Positions 1-6,440 are shown, counted from the stretch's first letter. The stretch is DNA of 6,735 bases from Nitriliruptoraceae bacterium (GCA_007131525.1 SLQK01000206.1:1-6735); one strand, 5' to 3'. Program-made: numbers and translations. Notes: generated by a model from the sequence alone, not told the origin.

Positions 1-6
1 AGCGGG

Positions 7-795
7 ATGGAGCGGGCGATGGCCTGGGGCGTGGCCCTGGCGGTGTTCGCGTCGTTGTTCATCCCGCTCTACTGGCTGATCGAGCCGACCCGGATCAACA
101 ACGCGGTCAACGACTTCTACGAGGCGGACGTGGCCGCGGGCCGCCTCGAGTACCAGAACGCCTGCGCCGCCTGCCACGGGGTCAACCTGGAAGGCGGCTC
201 GGCGCCGCACCCGTCGCCGGATGTGGACGCGCCGTGGCCGGCGCCGGCACTCGACAACATCGTCGCCCGCTACGCCGACTCCGAGGTCGTGCCTGATGTC
301 CGGGAGTTCATCCTCCTGACCCTGATCCACGGGCGGCCCGGCACCCCGATGAACGCCTTCGGTCTGGCGGGCGGCGGGGTCTACTCCGACAACCAGCTGG
401 AGCAGATCACCACCTACATCCTGTCGGTCCAGACCGGGGAGATCCCCGAGGCACAGGCCTTCGTCGGACGCAGCGGCGAGGACGTGTTCGAGGTCAACTG
501 CGCCCGCTGCCACGGTCCGAACGCCGAGGGAGGCGTCGGGCCGCAGCTGTGGAACGTCTACGAACGCTACGGCTGGTCGGGGGAGGACGATGAGAGCCTG
601 GTCCAGGCCCGCAACGCCGTACGCGAGGTCCTCTACACGGGCCGCGACCTGCCCGGGAACGCACCGATGCCCTCCTTCGCCCTCGAGCTCACCGACGACG
701 CGATCGAGGCCGTGATCGACCACATCGAGTCCTTCCAGGAGCTCGGTGGACCCCGCACCGCCCAGATCGGTGGGCTGCCAGAGGGAGACGACTGA
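7..795 (+). CDS. Membrane-anchored diheme c-type cytochrome
   Basis: Electron-carrying cytochrome c, probably a subunit or partner of a menaquinol:cytochrome c reductase/oxidase chain, facing outside the membrane. An N-terminal hydrophobic segment (residues about 6-24) acts as uncleaved anchor or signal. Two heme-binding CxxCH motifs are visible: CAACH at 53-57 and CARCH at 165-169. Each is followed by a plausible axial methionine (M115 in GTPMNAFG, M221 in APMPSF), so this is two tandem cytochrome c domains. The two-domain layout resembles actinobacterial QcrC, but that protein has a C-terminal anchor, which is absent here. The reading frame is open to base 1, so the true start may lie upstream. 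An internal ATG at 19 preceded by GGAG (9-12) is another option. The stop overlaps the next ATG by one base, implying translational coupling. The cytochrome class is certain; the complex it serves is inferred. Confidence 0.9.
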   Translation: MERAMAWGVALAVFASLFIPLYWLIEPTRINNAVNDFYEADVAAGRLEYQNACAACHGVNLEGGSAPHPSPDVDAPWPAPALDNIVARYADSEVVPDVREFILLTLIHGRPGTPMNAFGLAGGGVYSDNQLEQITTYILSVQTGEIPEAQAFVGRSGEDVFEVNCARCHGPNAEGGVGPQLWNVYERYGWSGEDDESLVQARNAVREVLYTGRDLPGNAPMPSFALELTDDAIEAVIDHIESFQELGGPRTAQIGGLPEGDD

Positions 796-1715
796 TGCTC
801 GAGCTCATCACCTTCCTCGCCGTCGAGGAGGCGATCCCGGCCGACCACCCGGCCTCGATCCTGGCGGTGCCCCTCGGCCTGCTGTTCATGTCCGGCTCCG
901 TCTACGTCCTGCTGTGGTCGAACTACGGGGCGAAGAAGGCCGGAGCGATCTACGGGACCGCGTTCTTCGGGGTCGGCTTCCTGCTGGGCGTGTTCTGGTG
1001 GTTCGGCGGCCCTGGGATCCCGCCGAACACCGGCATCGACCACCTCCCCGGGCAGGCGACCGACCACTACAGCCCTCAGTGGTACGCCTTCGAGGAGGGC
1101 TCGCCCCGCGCCGGGTTCTTCCCCGGCGGGACCGAGGTGGACCGCTTCGAGACGGTGCCGGAGTTCCTCGGCCTCGCCGACCTCGACGAGGAGGTCCGGG
1201 AGGCCCGGCCCGCCTTCGGTCAGCTCTCGGGCCGTGTGGGCTCCGCCGTGGACGCCATGCAGTCCCAGTTCCTCCCCGTCGATGCCAACAACGTGGCGCA
1301 GATCGGCGTCACCCGTCGGCAGGAGTTCGAGGAGGACGCCGCAGCCCAGCGCCCCGACGGCGCGGTCGGGCGGGCACAGCCCTTCTTCGGCGTCCAGCGG
1401 GTCGGGGACCCACTCGTCCGCGAGCACCCGGAGACCGGCGTGCTGCTGGCGACCCAGCAGTTCCAGGCCACGGCGACGTTCACCGACGCCGACAACGTGC
1501 CCTTCGACCCGGTGCCGGTGGGTGATCCGGTCCACTGGTTCGCCTTCTACGATCCCGGTGCCGAGTGGGTGCCGTCCGCGATCTGGACGGTGATCTCGCT
1601 CGTGCTGTTCGCGGCCAGCCTGTTCTGGCTCGATCGGTTGGAGTGGCGCGACAAGCGGCTCCAGACCGTGGAGGTCGAGGAACCGGAGCGGATCGCCGAG
1701 CCGATCGCCCAGTAA
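795..1715 (+). CDS. Unrecognised three-helix membrane protein with large extracytoplasmic domain
   Basis: I do not recognise the family. The 306-residue product has hydrophobic segments at about 22-41, 49-71 and 260-278. The short loop between the first two carries K47 and K48, and the C-terminal tail after helix 3 is rich in Arg/Lys. By the positive-inside rule the N-terminus is outside, the C-terminus inside, and residues 72-258 form a soluble domain outside. That is the side where the heme domains of the upstream cytochrome lie. The domain is acidic, rich in Pro and Gly, and has no cysteine and no CxxCH. A good ribosome binding site (GAGGGAG, 781-787) lies 7 bases before the ATG, and the start overlaps the cytochrome stop by one base. 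Coupling to the cytochrome gene suggests an accessory subunit of the same respiratory complex; that role is inference. It is followed by a hairpin that may end the transcript. Confidence 0.85.
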   Translation: MLELITFLAVEEAIPADHPASILAVPLGLLFMSGSVYVLLWSNYGAKKAGAIYGTAFFGVGFLLGVFWWFGGPGIPPNTGIDHLPGQATDHYSPQWYAFEEGSPRAGFFPGGTEVDRFETVPEFLGLADLDEEVREARPAFGQLSGRVGSAVDAMQSQFLPVDANNVAQIGVTRRQEFEEDAAAQRPDGAVGRAQPFFGVQRVGDPLVREHPETGVLLATQQFQATATFTDADNVPFDPVPVGDPVHWFAFYDPGAEWVPSAIWTVISLVLFAASLFWLDRLEWRDKRLQTVEVEEPERIAEPIAQ

Positions 1716-1717
1716 GC

Positions 1718-1736
1718 GCCGGACGACGCGTCCGGC
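1718..1736 (+). terminator. GC-rich hairpin after the cytochrome operon, possible terminator
   Basis: A perfect 8-bp stem (1718-1725 with 1729-1736, GCCGGACG/CGTCCGGC) and a 3-base loop starts three bases after the TAA stop at 1713-1715. No T-run follows, so it is not a canonical Rho-independent terminator, although U-less hairpins are often proposed as terminators in high-GC actinobacteria. Its position directly after the stop and before a 200-base non-coding gap supports an end-of-transcript role. It could instead stabilise the 3' end of the mRNA. Confidence 0.4.
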
Positions 1737-1785
1737 CGCCTCCAACGACGCCGCGCCGCGGTCCGCGCCGGCGTGCGTCCGTCCC

Positions 1786-1801
1786 GCGACCGCCCGGTCG
1801 C
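1786..1801. repeat. Short inverted repeat in the spacer before the thioredoxin gene
   Basis: GCGACC (1786-1791) and GGTCGC (1796-1801) form a 6-bp stem with a 4-base loop. It lies in the non-coding spacer 1716-1947. Short GC stems arise easily by chance in DNA this rich in G+C, so a function is not supported beyond its position. Confidence 0.2.
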
Positions 1802-1880
1802 ACCCGTCCCGTCCGTCGCGGTCGCCGGCTGCGCGCCGGTTGCGCGCGGCCCGTGCGTCCGGTCCTGCGCGGCCGCGACG

Positions 1881-1906
1881 GGTTCGCGTCCCGGCGTCGA
1901 ACCGGG
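1881..1906 (+). promoter_or_regulatory. Two mutually exclusive stem-loops in the 5' leader of the thioredoxin gene
   Basis: GGTTCG (1881-1886) pairs with CGAACC (1898-1903), while CCCGG (1890-1894) pairs with CCGGG (1902-1906). The two right arms share bases 1902-1903, so only one hairpin can form at a time. They end about 30 bases before the ribosome binding site at 1937-1941. Such alternatives can act in leader regulation, but both stems are short and chance is a realistic explanation. No promoter -10/-35 pair could be recognised in this spacer. Confidence 0.15.
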
Positions 1907-1936
1907 CACCCTCAGTCCCCACCCCGCCTGTGTGCT

Positions 1937-1941
1937 GGAGG
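1937..1941 (+). promoter_or_regulatory. Ribosome binding site fixing the thioredoxin-lipoprotein start
   Basis: GGAGG lies 6 bases upstream of the ATG at 1948. The same frame is open further upstream from an ATG at 1840, but that extension encodes an Arg/Pro-rich stretch with no signal-peptide character. This site and the lipoprotein signal that begins at 1948 decide the start. Confidence 0.75.
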
Positions 1942-1947
1942 CCCCCG

Positions 1948-2511
1948 ATGCGACTGCGCAGCTGGCTGCTCGCCGCTGGTGCGCTCGTGCTGGTGTCCTG
2001 CGCCTCGGGCACGTCCGCGGCCAGCGGCTGCGAACCGCTGCCGGGGGTCCGTCCGGGGCTGTGCCCGATCCCCGTGGAGGAGCGGGTCGCCGCTCCCGTC
2101 GACCAGCTCAGGGTCGTCGGTGAGGACCGCGAGCTCGGGCTGGACGACCTGGCCGGACGCGTCGTCGTGCTGAACTTCTGGGCCTCGTGGTGCGGGCCCT
2201 GCCGGGTCGAGCAGCCCGACCTGAACGAGGCGTTCGCGCTGCTGCCCGAGGACGAGGTCGCCTTCCTGGGCGTCAACATCGAGGACGCCGAGGCCAACGC
2301 CCTGGCGCACATCCGCGAGTTCGACATCCCCTACCCGTCGTTGTACGACCCCGCGAACGACTACGCGTCCCGGTTCGCCGGGGTCGGGCCCCGCAACATC
2401 CCCTCGACCCTGTTCATCGACCGTGAGGGCCGTGTCGCGGTCCGGGTGTTCGGGGTCATCGGTACCCGCGAGACGACCTCGCTGGCCGCCGCGATCGCCG
2501 ACGAGGACTGA
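1948..2511 (+). CDS. resA: ResA/TlpA-like thiol-disulfide oxidoreductase, lipoprotein
   Basis: Extracytoplasmic thioredoxin-fold protein (187 residues) expected to reduce the CxxCH cysteines of apocytochrome c before heme attachment, receiving electrons from CcdA. The N-terminus has Arg2/Arg4, a hydrophobic core and a lipobox L15-V-S-C18, so it is probably lipid-anchored at Cys18. The active site is WCGPC at 81-85 within NFWASWCGPC, the TlpA/ResA signature. The cis-proline loop is RNIPSTLFID with P152, and the last strand follows at about 162-170. Two further cysteines, C28 and C39, lie between the lipid anchor and the fold. The start is set by GGAGG at 1937-1941 and the signal peptide. It opens the maturation cluster, and ccdA begins three bases after its stop. 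The role rests on family plus context; CcsX/TlpA would be equally valid names. Confidence 0.92.
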   Translation: MRLRSWLLAAGALVLVSCASGTSAASGCEPLPGVRPGLCPIPVEERVAAPVDQLRVVGEDRELGLDDLAGRVVVLNFWASWCGPCRVEQPDLNEAFALLPEDEVAFLGVNIEDAEANALAHIREFDIPYPSLYDPANDYASRFAGVGPRNIPSTLFIDREGRVAVRVFGVIGTRETTSLAAAIADED

Positions 2512-2514
2512 GTC

Positions 2515-3267
2515 GTGGCCGAGACCGTCCAGCTGATCATCGTCGACGCGAACCTGCTGCTCGCGGCGGCGATCGCGCTGCTCGCCGGGCTCGTGTCCTT
2601 CGCCTCACCCTGCGTGCTGCCACTGGTGCCGGGGTACCTGTCCTACATGACCGGACTCTCAGGCCAGGACCTCGTCGAGGCCGACGTCCGGGCCCGGGGA
2701 CGGGTCCTGGTGGGCTCGCTGCTGTTCGTGGTCGGCTTCGCGATCCCCTTCACCATGCTGGGCTTCGCCGTCGGCACGGTGAACACCCTGGCGCGATCCA
2801 CCACCGCGCAGGTGGTGATGGGCTCGCTGGTCGCCGTCCTCGGGTTGGTCATGGCCCTCGGCCGGTTCAACCGCGAGTACCGGCTCATGAGCCGGGCACC
2901 CGCCGGCGGGCTGGCGACGGCACCGATCCTCGGGTTCGTCTTCGGTGTGGGGTGGACCCCCTGCATCGGCCCCGCCGCCGGAGCGATCCTGACGCTGTCG
3001 CTCAACGTCAGCTCCGGGGTGTCAGCGCGGGGCGCGGTGCTCGGCTTCATCTACGCGCTGGGCCTCGGGCTGCCCTTCGTCCTGTTCGGGGTGCTGTTCC
3101 GCCGGATGTCGGGGGCGCTGGAGTTCCTCAAGCGCAACGCCCGCACGCTGCAGGTCCTCGGCGGCAGCCTGCTGGTCGCCGTGGGGCTGTCGATCGCGAC
3201 CGGGCTGTGGGACCGCCTGATGTTCCTGCTCCGCCCGCTGATCCAGGGGTTCGAGCCGCCGATCTGA
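2515..3267 (+). CDS. ccdA: CcdA, transmembrane thiol-electron transporter for cytochrome c maturation
   Basis: Integral membrane protein of the DsbD/CcdA family that moves electrons from cytoplasmic thioredoxin to extracytoplasmic thiol proteins such as the ResA-like neighbour. At 250 residues it has the usual compact CcdA size. Six hydrophobic segments lie at about 14-38, 64-88, 97-116, 135-160, 172-195 and 210-230. The paired redox cysteines sit in their family contexts: C33 in SFASPCVLPLVPGY and C150 in GVGWTPCIGP. The GTG start follows GAGGA (2503-2507) with 7 bases spacing, and only three bases separate it from the upstream stop, so the two genes are very likely co-translated. A 79-base gap separates it from resB. 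Nothing is missing or odd in the protein. Confidence 0.95.
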   Translation: MAETVQLIIVDANLLLAAAIALLAGLVSFASPCVLPLVPGYLSYMTGLSGQDLVEADVRARGRVLVGSLLFVVGFAIPFTMLGFAVGTVNTLARSTTAQVVMGSLVAVLGLVMALGRFNREYRLMSRAPAGGLATAPILGFVFGVGWTPCIGPAAGAILTLSLNVSSGVSARGAVLGFIYALGLGLPFVLFGVLFRRMSGALEFLKRNARTLQVLGGSLLVAVGLSIATGLWDRLMFLLRPLIQGFEPPI

Positions 3268-3346
3268 GACCGTCCGCCGCGCCCGGCTGCCCGCCCGGAC
3301 CATCCACCGACCGCGCCGCCGCTTCGACCCAGAGGAACCCCGCCCC

Positions 3347-5017
3347 GTGACCGAGTCGAGCCTCCCGCCGCAGCAGAACCCGCCGGTGCGGCGCCGGCGT
3401 GCCGCGCCCTCGGGACCGGTGGCCTTCGTCTGGGAGTCGGTCCTGATGGGCTGGCGGTGGTTGGCGCGGATGCGGACCGCCCTCTACCTGCTGGCGGCGC
3501 TGGCCATCCTCAGCATCGTCGCCACCGCCGTCCCCCAGGAACCCAACGTCCCGTCCACGGTGGCGTCATGGCGGGAGGGGGAGGCCGGCCCCGGTGTCGG
3601 GGTCAGCCGCGTGCTGGACGCCGTCGGGGCCTACGACGTCTACGGCTCCGCCATCTTCCTCGCCGTCCTGCTGGCGCTCTACATCAGCCTGACGGCCTGT
3701 CTCATCCCGCGCATCAAGGCCTGGATCCGTCTGGTCCGGCGCAGCCAGCCGCCCGTGGTGCGCCACCTCGGTGCCCAGGACGAGCGCACCGTGTTCGTCA
3801 CCGACCGTTCCCCCGCCGAGGTCCGTGCGAGCGCCGCCGAGCTCCTCAGCCGGCGTCGGTGGCGGGTCCGGCGTCACGACGCGCACGCCGATGACCCGCG
3901 GCCGGACCAGGTCGCCGCCGAGACCGGGCTCTGGGCCCGGGAGGGTGGCAGCCTGGTGTTCCACCTCAGCTTCTACGTCCTGCTCGCCGCGATCGTCCTC
4001 GGGCAGCTGCTGACCTTCGAGGGCCAGCGCGGGGTGGTGGAGGGTGACCCCGGCTTCCGTGATACCGCCGTGTCCTACTGGTCCTACAGCCCGGGGCGCT
4101 GGTTCGGCGAGGGTGACCACCAGGGGTGGCGGCTCGAGCTCGAGCGGTTCCACGTCGACTGGGTCCGCGACCCGCTGGCCCCCGGCGCCGGGCAGCCGAC
4201 GGTGTTCCGCTCCGATGTGCGCGTCACCCCGCAGGACGGCGAGCCCTTCGATGCGGTCATCGACAGCAACCGGCCCCTCAACCTCGACGGCACGCGGATC
4301 ACCCAGCTCGACTGGGGCTATGCCCCCCGGGTCGTCGTCGAGGTCGACGGCGAGGTGGTGCACGACACCTTCCTGACCCCCGTCCTGACCGACGGTGGGT
4401 TCTTCCGCGGCGCGGTCAAGGCGCCGGCCGCTGACCCGGACGTTGGGATGGACGTGTTCTTCTACGCCTTCGCTCCCGACGGCGAGGATGGTCGACCGGT
4501 CCCGACCGGGGCCCCCTGGGCCGACGCGCCCCTGCTGGTGTTCCAGCTGTTCCGGGGTGATCTCCGCCTCGGTGCCACCCAGCAGACGATCAACGAGCTC
4601 GACGTCGAGGAGCTCACCTCCCAGGGGTTCGGTGCCCTGCGCCTCGGGCAGTCGCTGGAGCTGGAGGGGGTCACGGTCTCCTTCCCCGAGCTGCGCCGGT
4701 GGGTCGGCTTCCAGGTCAGTTCCCGACCGCAGCTGCCGTACCTGCTGGCCGGCTCGGTGCTGCTCATCGTCGGGCTGCTGGGCTCGCTGTACGCCTCCCG
4801 CCGTCGGCTGTGGGTCGTGACGATGGAGGAGGCCGCCGCCGCTCCGCGTACCCTTGTCACCGTCGCCGGCCGTGCCTTCCAGCGGCCCGAGGCCTTCGAG
4901 GAGGAGTTCGCGGACCTCGTCGCCGAGCTGATGGCAGCCACCGACGGCGCACCCGCCGACCCCCACCCCACCACCGAGCTACCGACCGCCCTGCCGGCGG
5001 CCGAGACCACGAGGTGA
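3347..5017 (+). CDS. resB: ResB (Ccs1), heme-delivery component of System II cytochrome c synthase
   Basis: Membrane partner of CcsB in the System II synthase that carries heme outward and attaches it to apocytochrome c. The 556 residues match the usual length of ResB. Hydrophobic segments lie at about 43-62, 100-121, 202-224 and 466-484. The large domain between helices 3 and 4 (about 225-465) is extracytoplasmic, as in the family. H206 in VFHLSFY at the third helix matches the conserved ResB/Ccs1 histidine implicated in heme handling. The N-terminus is Arg/Pro-rich and cytoplasmic, and an acidic Ala/Pro tail (about 485-556) returns to the cytoplasm. The GTG start is preceded by AGAGGA (3331-3336), 10 bases away, slightly long. 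The gene ends 7 bases before the ccsB ATG, with its stop lying inside the ccsB ribosome binding site. Confidence 0.93.
   Translation: MTESSLPPQQNPPVRRRRAAPSGPVAFVWESVLMGWRWLARMRTALYLLAALAILSIVATAVPQEPNVPSTVASWREGEAGPGVGVSRVLDAVGAYDVYGSAIFLAVLLALYISLTACLIPRIKAWIRLVRRSQPPVVRHLGAQDERTVFVTDRSPAEVRASAAELLSRRRWRVRRHDAHADDPRPDQVAAETGLWAREGGSLVFHLSFYVLLAAIVLGQLLTFEGQRGVVEGDPGFRDTAVSYWSYSPGRWFGEGDHQGWRLELERFHVDWVRDPLAPGAGQPTVFRSDVRVTPQDGEPFDAVIDSNRPLNLDGTRITQLDWGYAPRVVVEVDGEVVHDTFLTPVLTDGGFFRGAVKAPAADPDVGMDVFFYAFAPDGEDGRPVPTGAPWADAPLLVFQLFRGDLRLGATQQTINELDVEELTSQGFGALRLGQSLELEGVTVSFPELRRWVGFQVSSRPQLPYLLAGSVLLIVGLLGSLYASRRRLWVVTMEEAAAAPRTLVTVAGRAFQRPEAFEEEFADLVAELMAATDGAPADPHPTTELPTALPAAETTR
5011..5017 (+). 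promoter_or_regulatory. Ribosome binding site deciding the ccsB start
   Basis: GAGGTGA matches the extended Shine-Dalgarno consensus and includes the resB stop codon (TGA, 5015-5017). It is 7 bases before ATG 5025 but only 1 base before the in-frame GTG at 5019. The ATG is therefore the better start. Overlap of site and stop suggests that ribosomes finishing resB reinitiate on ccsB. Confidence 0.7.
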
Positions 5018-5024
5018 CGTGACC

Positions 5025-6248
5025 ATGGGTTCCGATCAGCTCGCCGAGCTGTCCCGACTGCTGTACTTCCCCACCACGCTGATGCTGTACCTCGGCGCCA
5101 GCATCGTCTACCTCTACGCGTTGACGACGACGGTGGGGCGGACCGACCAGCGTGAACGCGGTCGGCTGGCGCGGCGCCTCGGTGGGATCCTCGCCGTGCT
5201 CGGCATCACCGCCCACGTGGCCCACGAGATCGTCCGCGGGCTCGCCCAGGACCGGCTGCCGCTGGGCAACATGTTCGAGGTGACCTCCCTGATGGCCCTG
5301 GTGGGTGTGAGCGTCGGGCTGATCCACCTGCAGTTCGTCCGGCGACGGCCGGAGCTGAACGGGTTCGTCCTCCTCGGCGGCGCGCTCGTGCTCGGCATGG
5401 GGATGCTGATGTACGCCGAGCCCGGTCCGCTGATGCCGATCCTCGACACGTGGTGGCGGACCTTCCACGTCTCCCTGCTGGTCGGCGGGATGGGGGTCTT
5501 CGCTGCCGCCTTCGTCTTCAACGCGCTGTACCTGCTGCGTGATACCGGCGAGCTGGCGGTGGCGGCGGAGCGGTCGCGCGCCGGGGGCGGCTCCACCGTC
5601 GGGGCGGCCTACGTGGGCGATGTCTCGGACGGTGCCGCCACGGCGGCGGACCCCGAGACCGCGGGCACCAGCAGTGGCCCCGCCGGGGAGGACGATGAGC
5701 TCGATCCCGACGAGGAGCGTGACCGCGCCGAGCTCCTGGCGTACCACCGCGCGCTGCGTCGTGGGGTGCCGCCGGTCAAGCTGGCGCTCGGCACCTTCCT
5801 CGGCACCTCGCTGGTGTCGTGGGTGTGGCTCACCACGGCCGACACCTGGTCGGCGGGGCTCGGTCGCTTCCTCGCGGTCAACCTGACCATGGTCGCCGCC
5901 GCGCTCGTCGCGCGCTGGTTCGTCCCCTTCCTCCCTGCGACCGCGACCATGGACGGTCTCGCCCACCGGACCACCGCCTTCGCCTTCGTGCTGTGGACCA
6001 TCGGGACGATCGCCGGGGCGATGTGGGCCGAGGTCTCGTGGGGCCGCTTCTGGGGCTGGGACCCCAAGGAGACCGGTGCCTTCCTGACCTGGATCGCCTA
6101 CGCCGGGTACCTCCACGCACGCGCGACCCGCGGGGTGAAGGGTCGTGGGGCCGCGTGGATCGGTGTCGCCGCCTTCATCGTCCTGATGGGCACGTACCTG
6201 ATCGCCAACTACGTGATCGTGGGCCTGCACTCCTACGCCGACCTGTAG
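5025..6248 (+). CDS. ccsB: CcsB (CcsA/ResC family) cytochrome c synthase subunit, with a large internal insertion
   Basis: Multi-pass membrane protein that presents heme to the apocytochrome together with ResB. Names vary: actinobacterial ccsB is the homologue of chloroplast CcsA and Bacillus ResC. The 407 residues contain the tryptophan-rich WWD-type motif at 334-350 (WAEVSWGRFWGWDPKET). Candidate heme-ligand histidines are H148 (TFHVS), H314 (AHR) and H402 (LHSYADL at the C-terminus). Family helices are seen at about 12-34, 53-70, 87-104, 112-130, 147-170, 316-336, 351-366 and 376-398. Between helix 5 and the conserved segment before helix 6, about 135 residues replace a normally much shorter loop. 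They comprise a Gly/Ala/Asp/Glu-rich linker (183-235) and two extra hydrophobic segments (about 250-270 and 283-303). ATG 5025 is preferred over GTG 5019 because of ribosome-binding-site spacing. It is the last gene of the maturation cluster. Confidence 0.93.
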   Translation: MGSDQLAELSRLLYFPTTLMLYLGASIVYLYALTTTVGRTDQRERGRLARRLGGILAVLGITAHVAHEIVRGLAQDRLPLGNMFEVTSLMALVGVSVGLIHLQFVRRRPELNGFVLLGGALVLGMGMLMYAEPGPLMPILDTWWRTFHVSLLVGGMGVFAAAFVFNALYLLRDTGELAVAAERSRAGGGSTVGAAYVGDVSDGAATAADPETAGTSSGPAGEDDELDPDEERDRAELLAYHRALRRGVPPVKLALGTFLGTSLVSWVWLTTADTWSAGLGRFLAVNLTMVAAALVARWFVPFLPATATMDGLAHRTTAFAFVLWTIGTIAGAMWAEVSWGRFWGWDPKETGAFLTWIAYAGYLHARATRGVKGRGAAWIGVAAFIVLMGTYLIANYVIVGLHSYADL

Positions 6249-6250
6249 GT

Positions 6251-6262
6251 CACCTCGAGGTG
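6251..6262. repeat. 12-bp perfect palindrome just after ccsB
   Basis: CACCTCGAGGTG is self-complementary and starts two bases after the ccsB stop. It could be a protein-binding site or a minor hairpin. With a 4-base loop the stem is only 4-5 bp, so RNA structure would be weak. Function unknown. Confidence 0.3.
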
Positions 6263-6297
6263 GTCGGTCGACACGATCCCACTGCGCGAGGCAACCG

Positions 6298-6333
6298 CAC
6301 GGCCTCGGTCACCGAAGACTGGGTGAGGCCGTG
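6298..6333 (+). terminator. Stem-loop downstream of ccsB, possible terminator of the maturation operon
   Basis: CACGGCCTC (6298-6306) pairs perfectly with GAGGCCGTG (6325-6333), giving a 9-bp GC-rich stem with an 18-base loop, about 50 bases after the ccsB stop. CACC (6310-6313) and GGTG (6322-6325) could compete for pairing at the loop edge. There is no T-run after it, so it is not canonical. The position between the maturation genes and the sigma factor fits a transcript end. A regulatory hairpin for the downstream gene is the alternative. Confidence 0.4.
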
Positions 6334-6440
6334 ACTCCCGCGGCCCGTCGTGACGTCCGTTCCGCACCCGTGGTGTGCGGCCGAGGCCGGAGGGTGGTGT
6401 GGCTCCCGAACGCTGGCTCCACCCCGTCGGTGAGCCGCCC

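Noticed and set aside
1881..1903. Resemblance of GGTTCG...CGAACC to a tRNA T-arm
   Set aside because: No acceptor, D or anticodon arms can be laid out around it, and the arm spacing is wrong for a tRNA.
1840..1947. N-terminal extension of the thioredoxin gene from an upstream ATG
   Set aside because: The extension is Arg/Pro-rich and would place the lipoprotein signal internally. The ATG at 1948 has GGAGG at proper spacing and begins a normal signal peptide.
633..2327. Long open frame on the minus strand (564 codons)
   Set aside because: It runs antisense to three well-supported genes. Its product is Arg/Ser/Gly-rich low complexity without domains, as expected when the opposite strand of GC-rich coding DNA lacks stops.
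3268..3346. Possible hairpin (GTCCG 3272-3276 with CGGAC 3296-3300) between ccdA and resB
   Set aside because: Only 5 bp with a 19-base loop in very GC-rich DNA, which is not above chance. The 79-base gap otherwise holds just the resB ribosome binding site.
4132..4145. 14-bp palindrome GCTCGAGCTCGAGC inside resB
   Set aside because: It follows from the codons for a Leu-Glu-Leu-Glu run with preferred GC-rich codons, so no separate function need be invoked.
3566..4966. Long open frame on the minus strand within resB
   Set aside because: Antisense shadow of resB, with biased composition and no recognisable motif or ribosome binding site.
4857..6230. Long open frame on the minus strand within ccsB
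   Set aside because: Antisense shadow of ccsB; the translation is His/Gly/Arg-rich low complexity.
6409..6428. ECF-type autoregulatory promoter (GAAC at 6409, CGTC at 6425) before sigK
   Set aside because: The spacing of about 12 bases is shorter than the roughly 16 usual between -35 AAC and -10 CGT elements, and it would leave little leader before the start.
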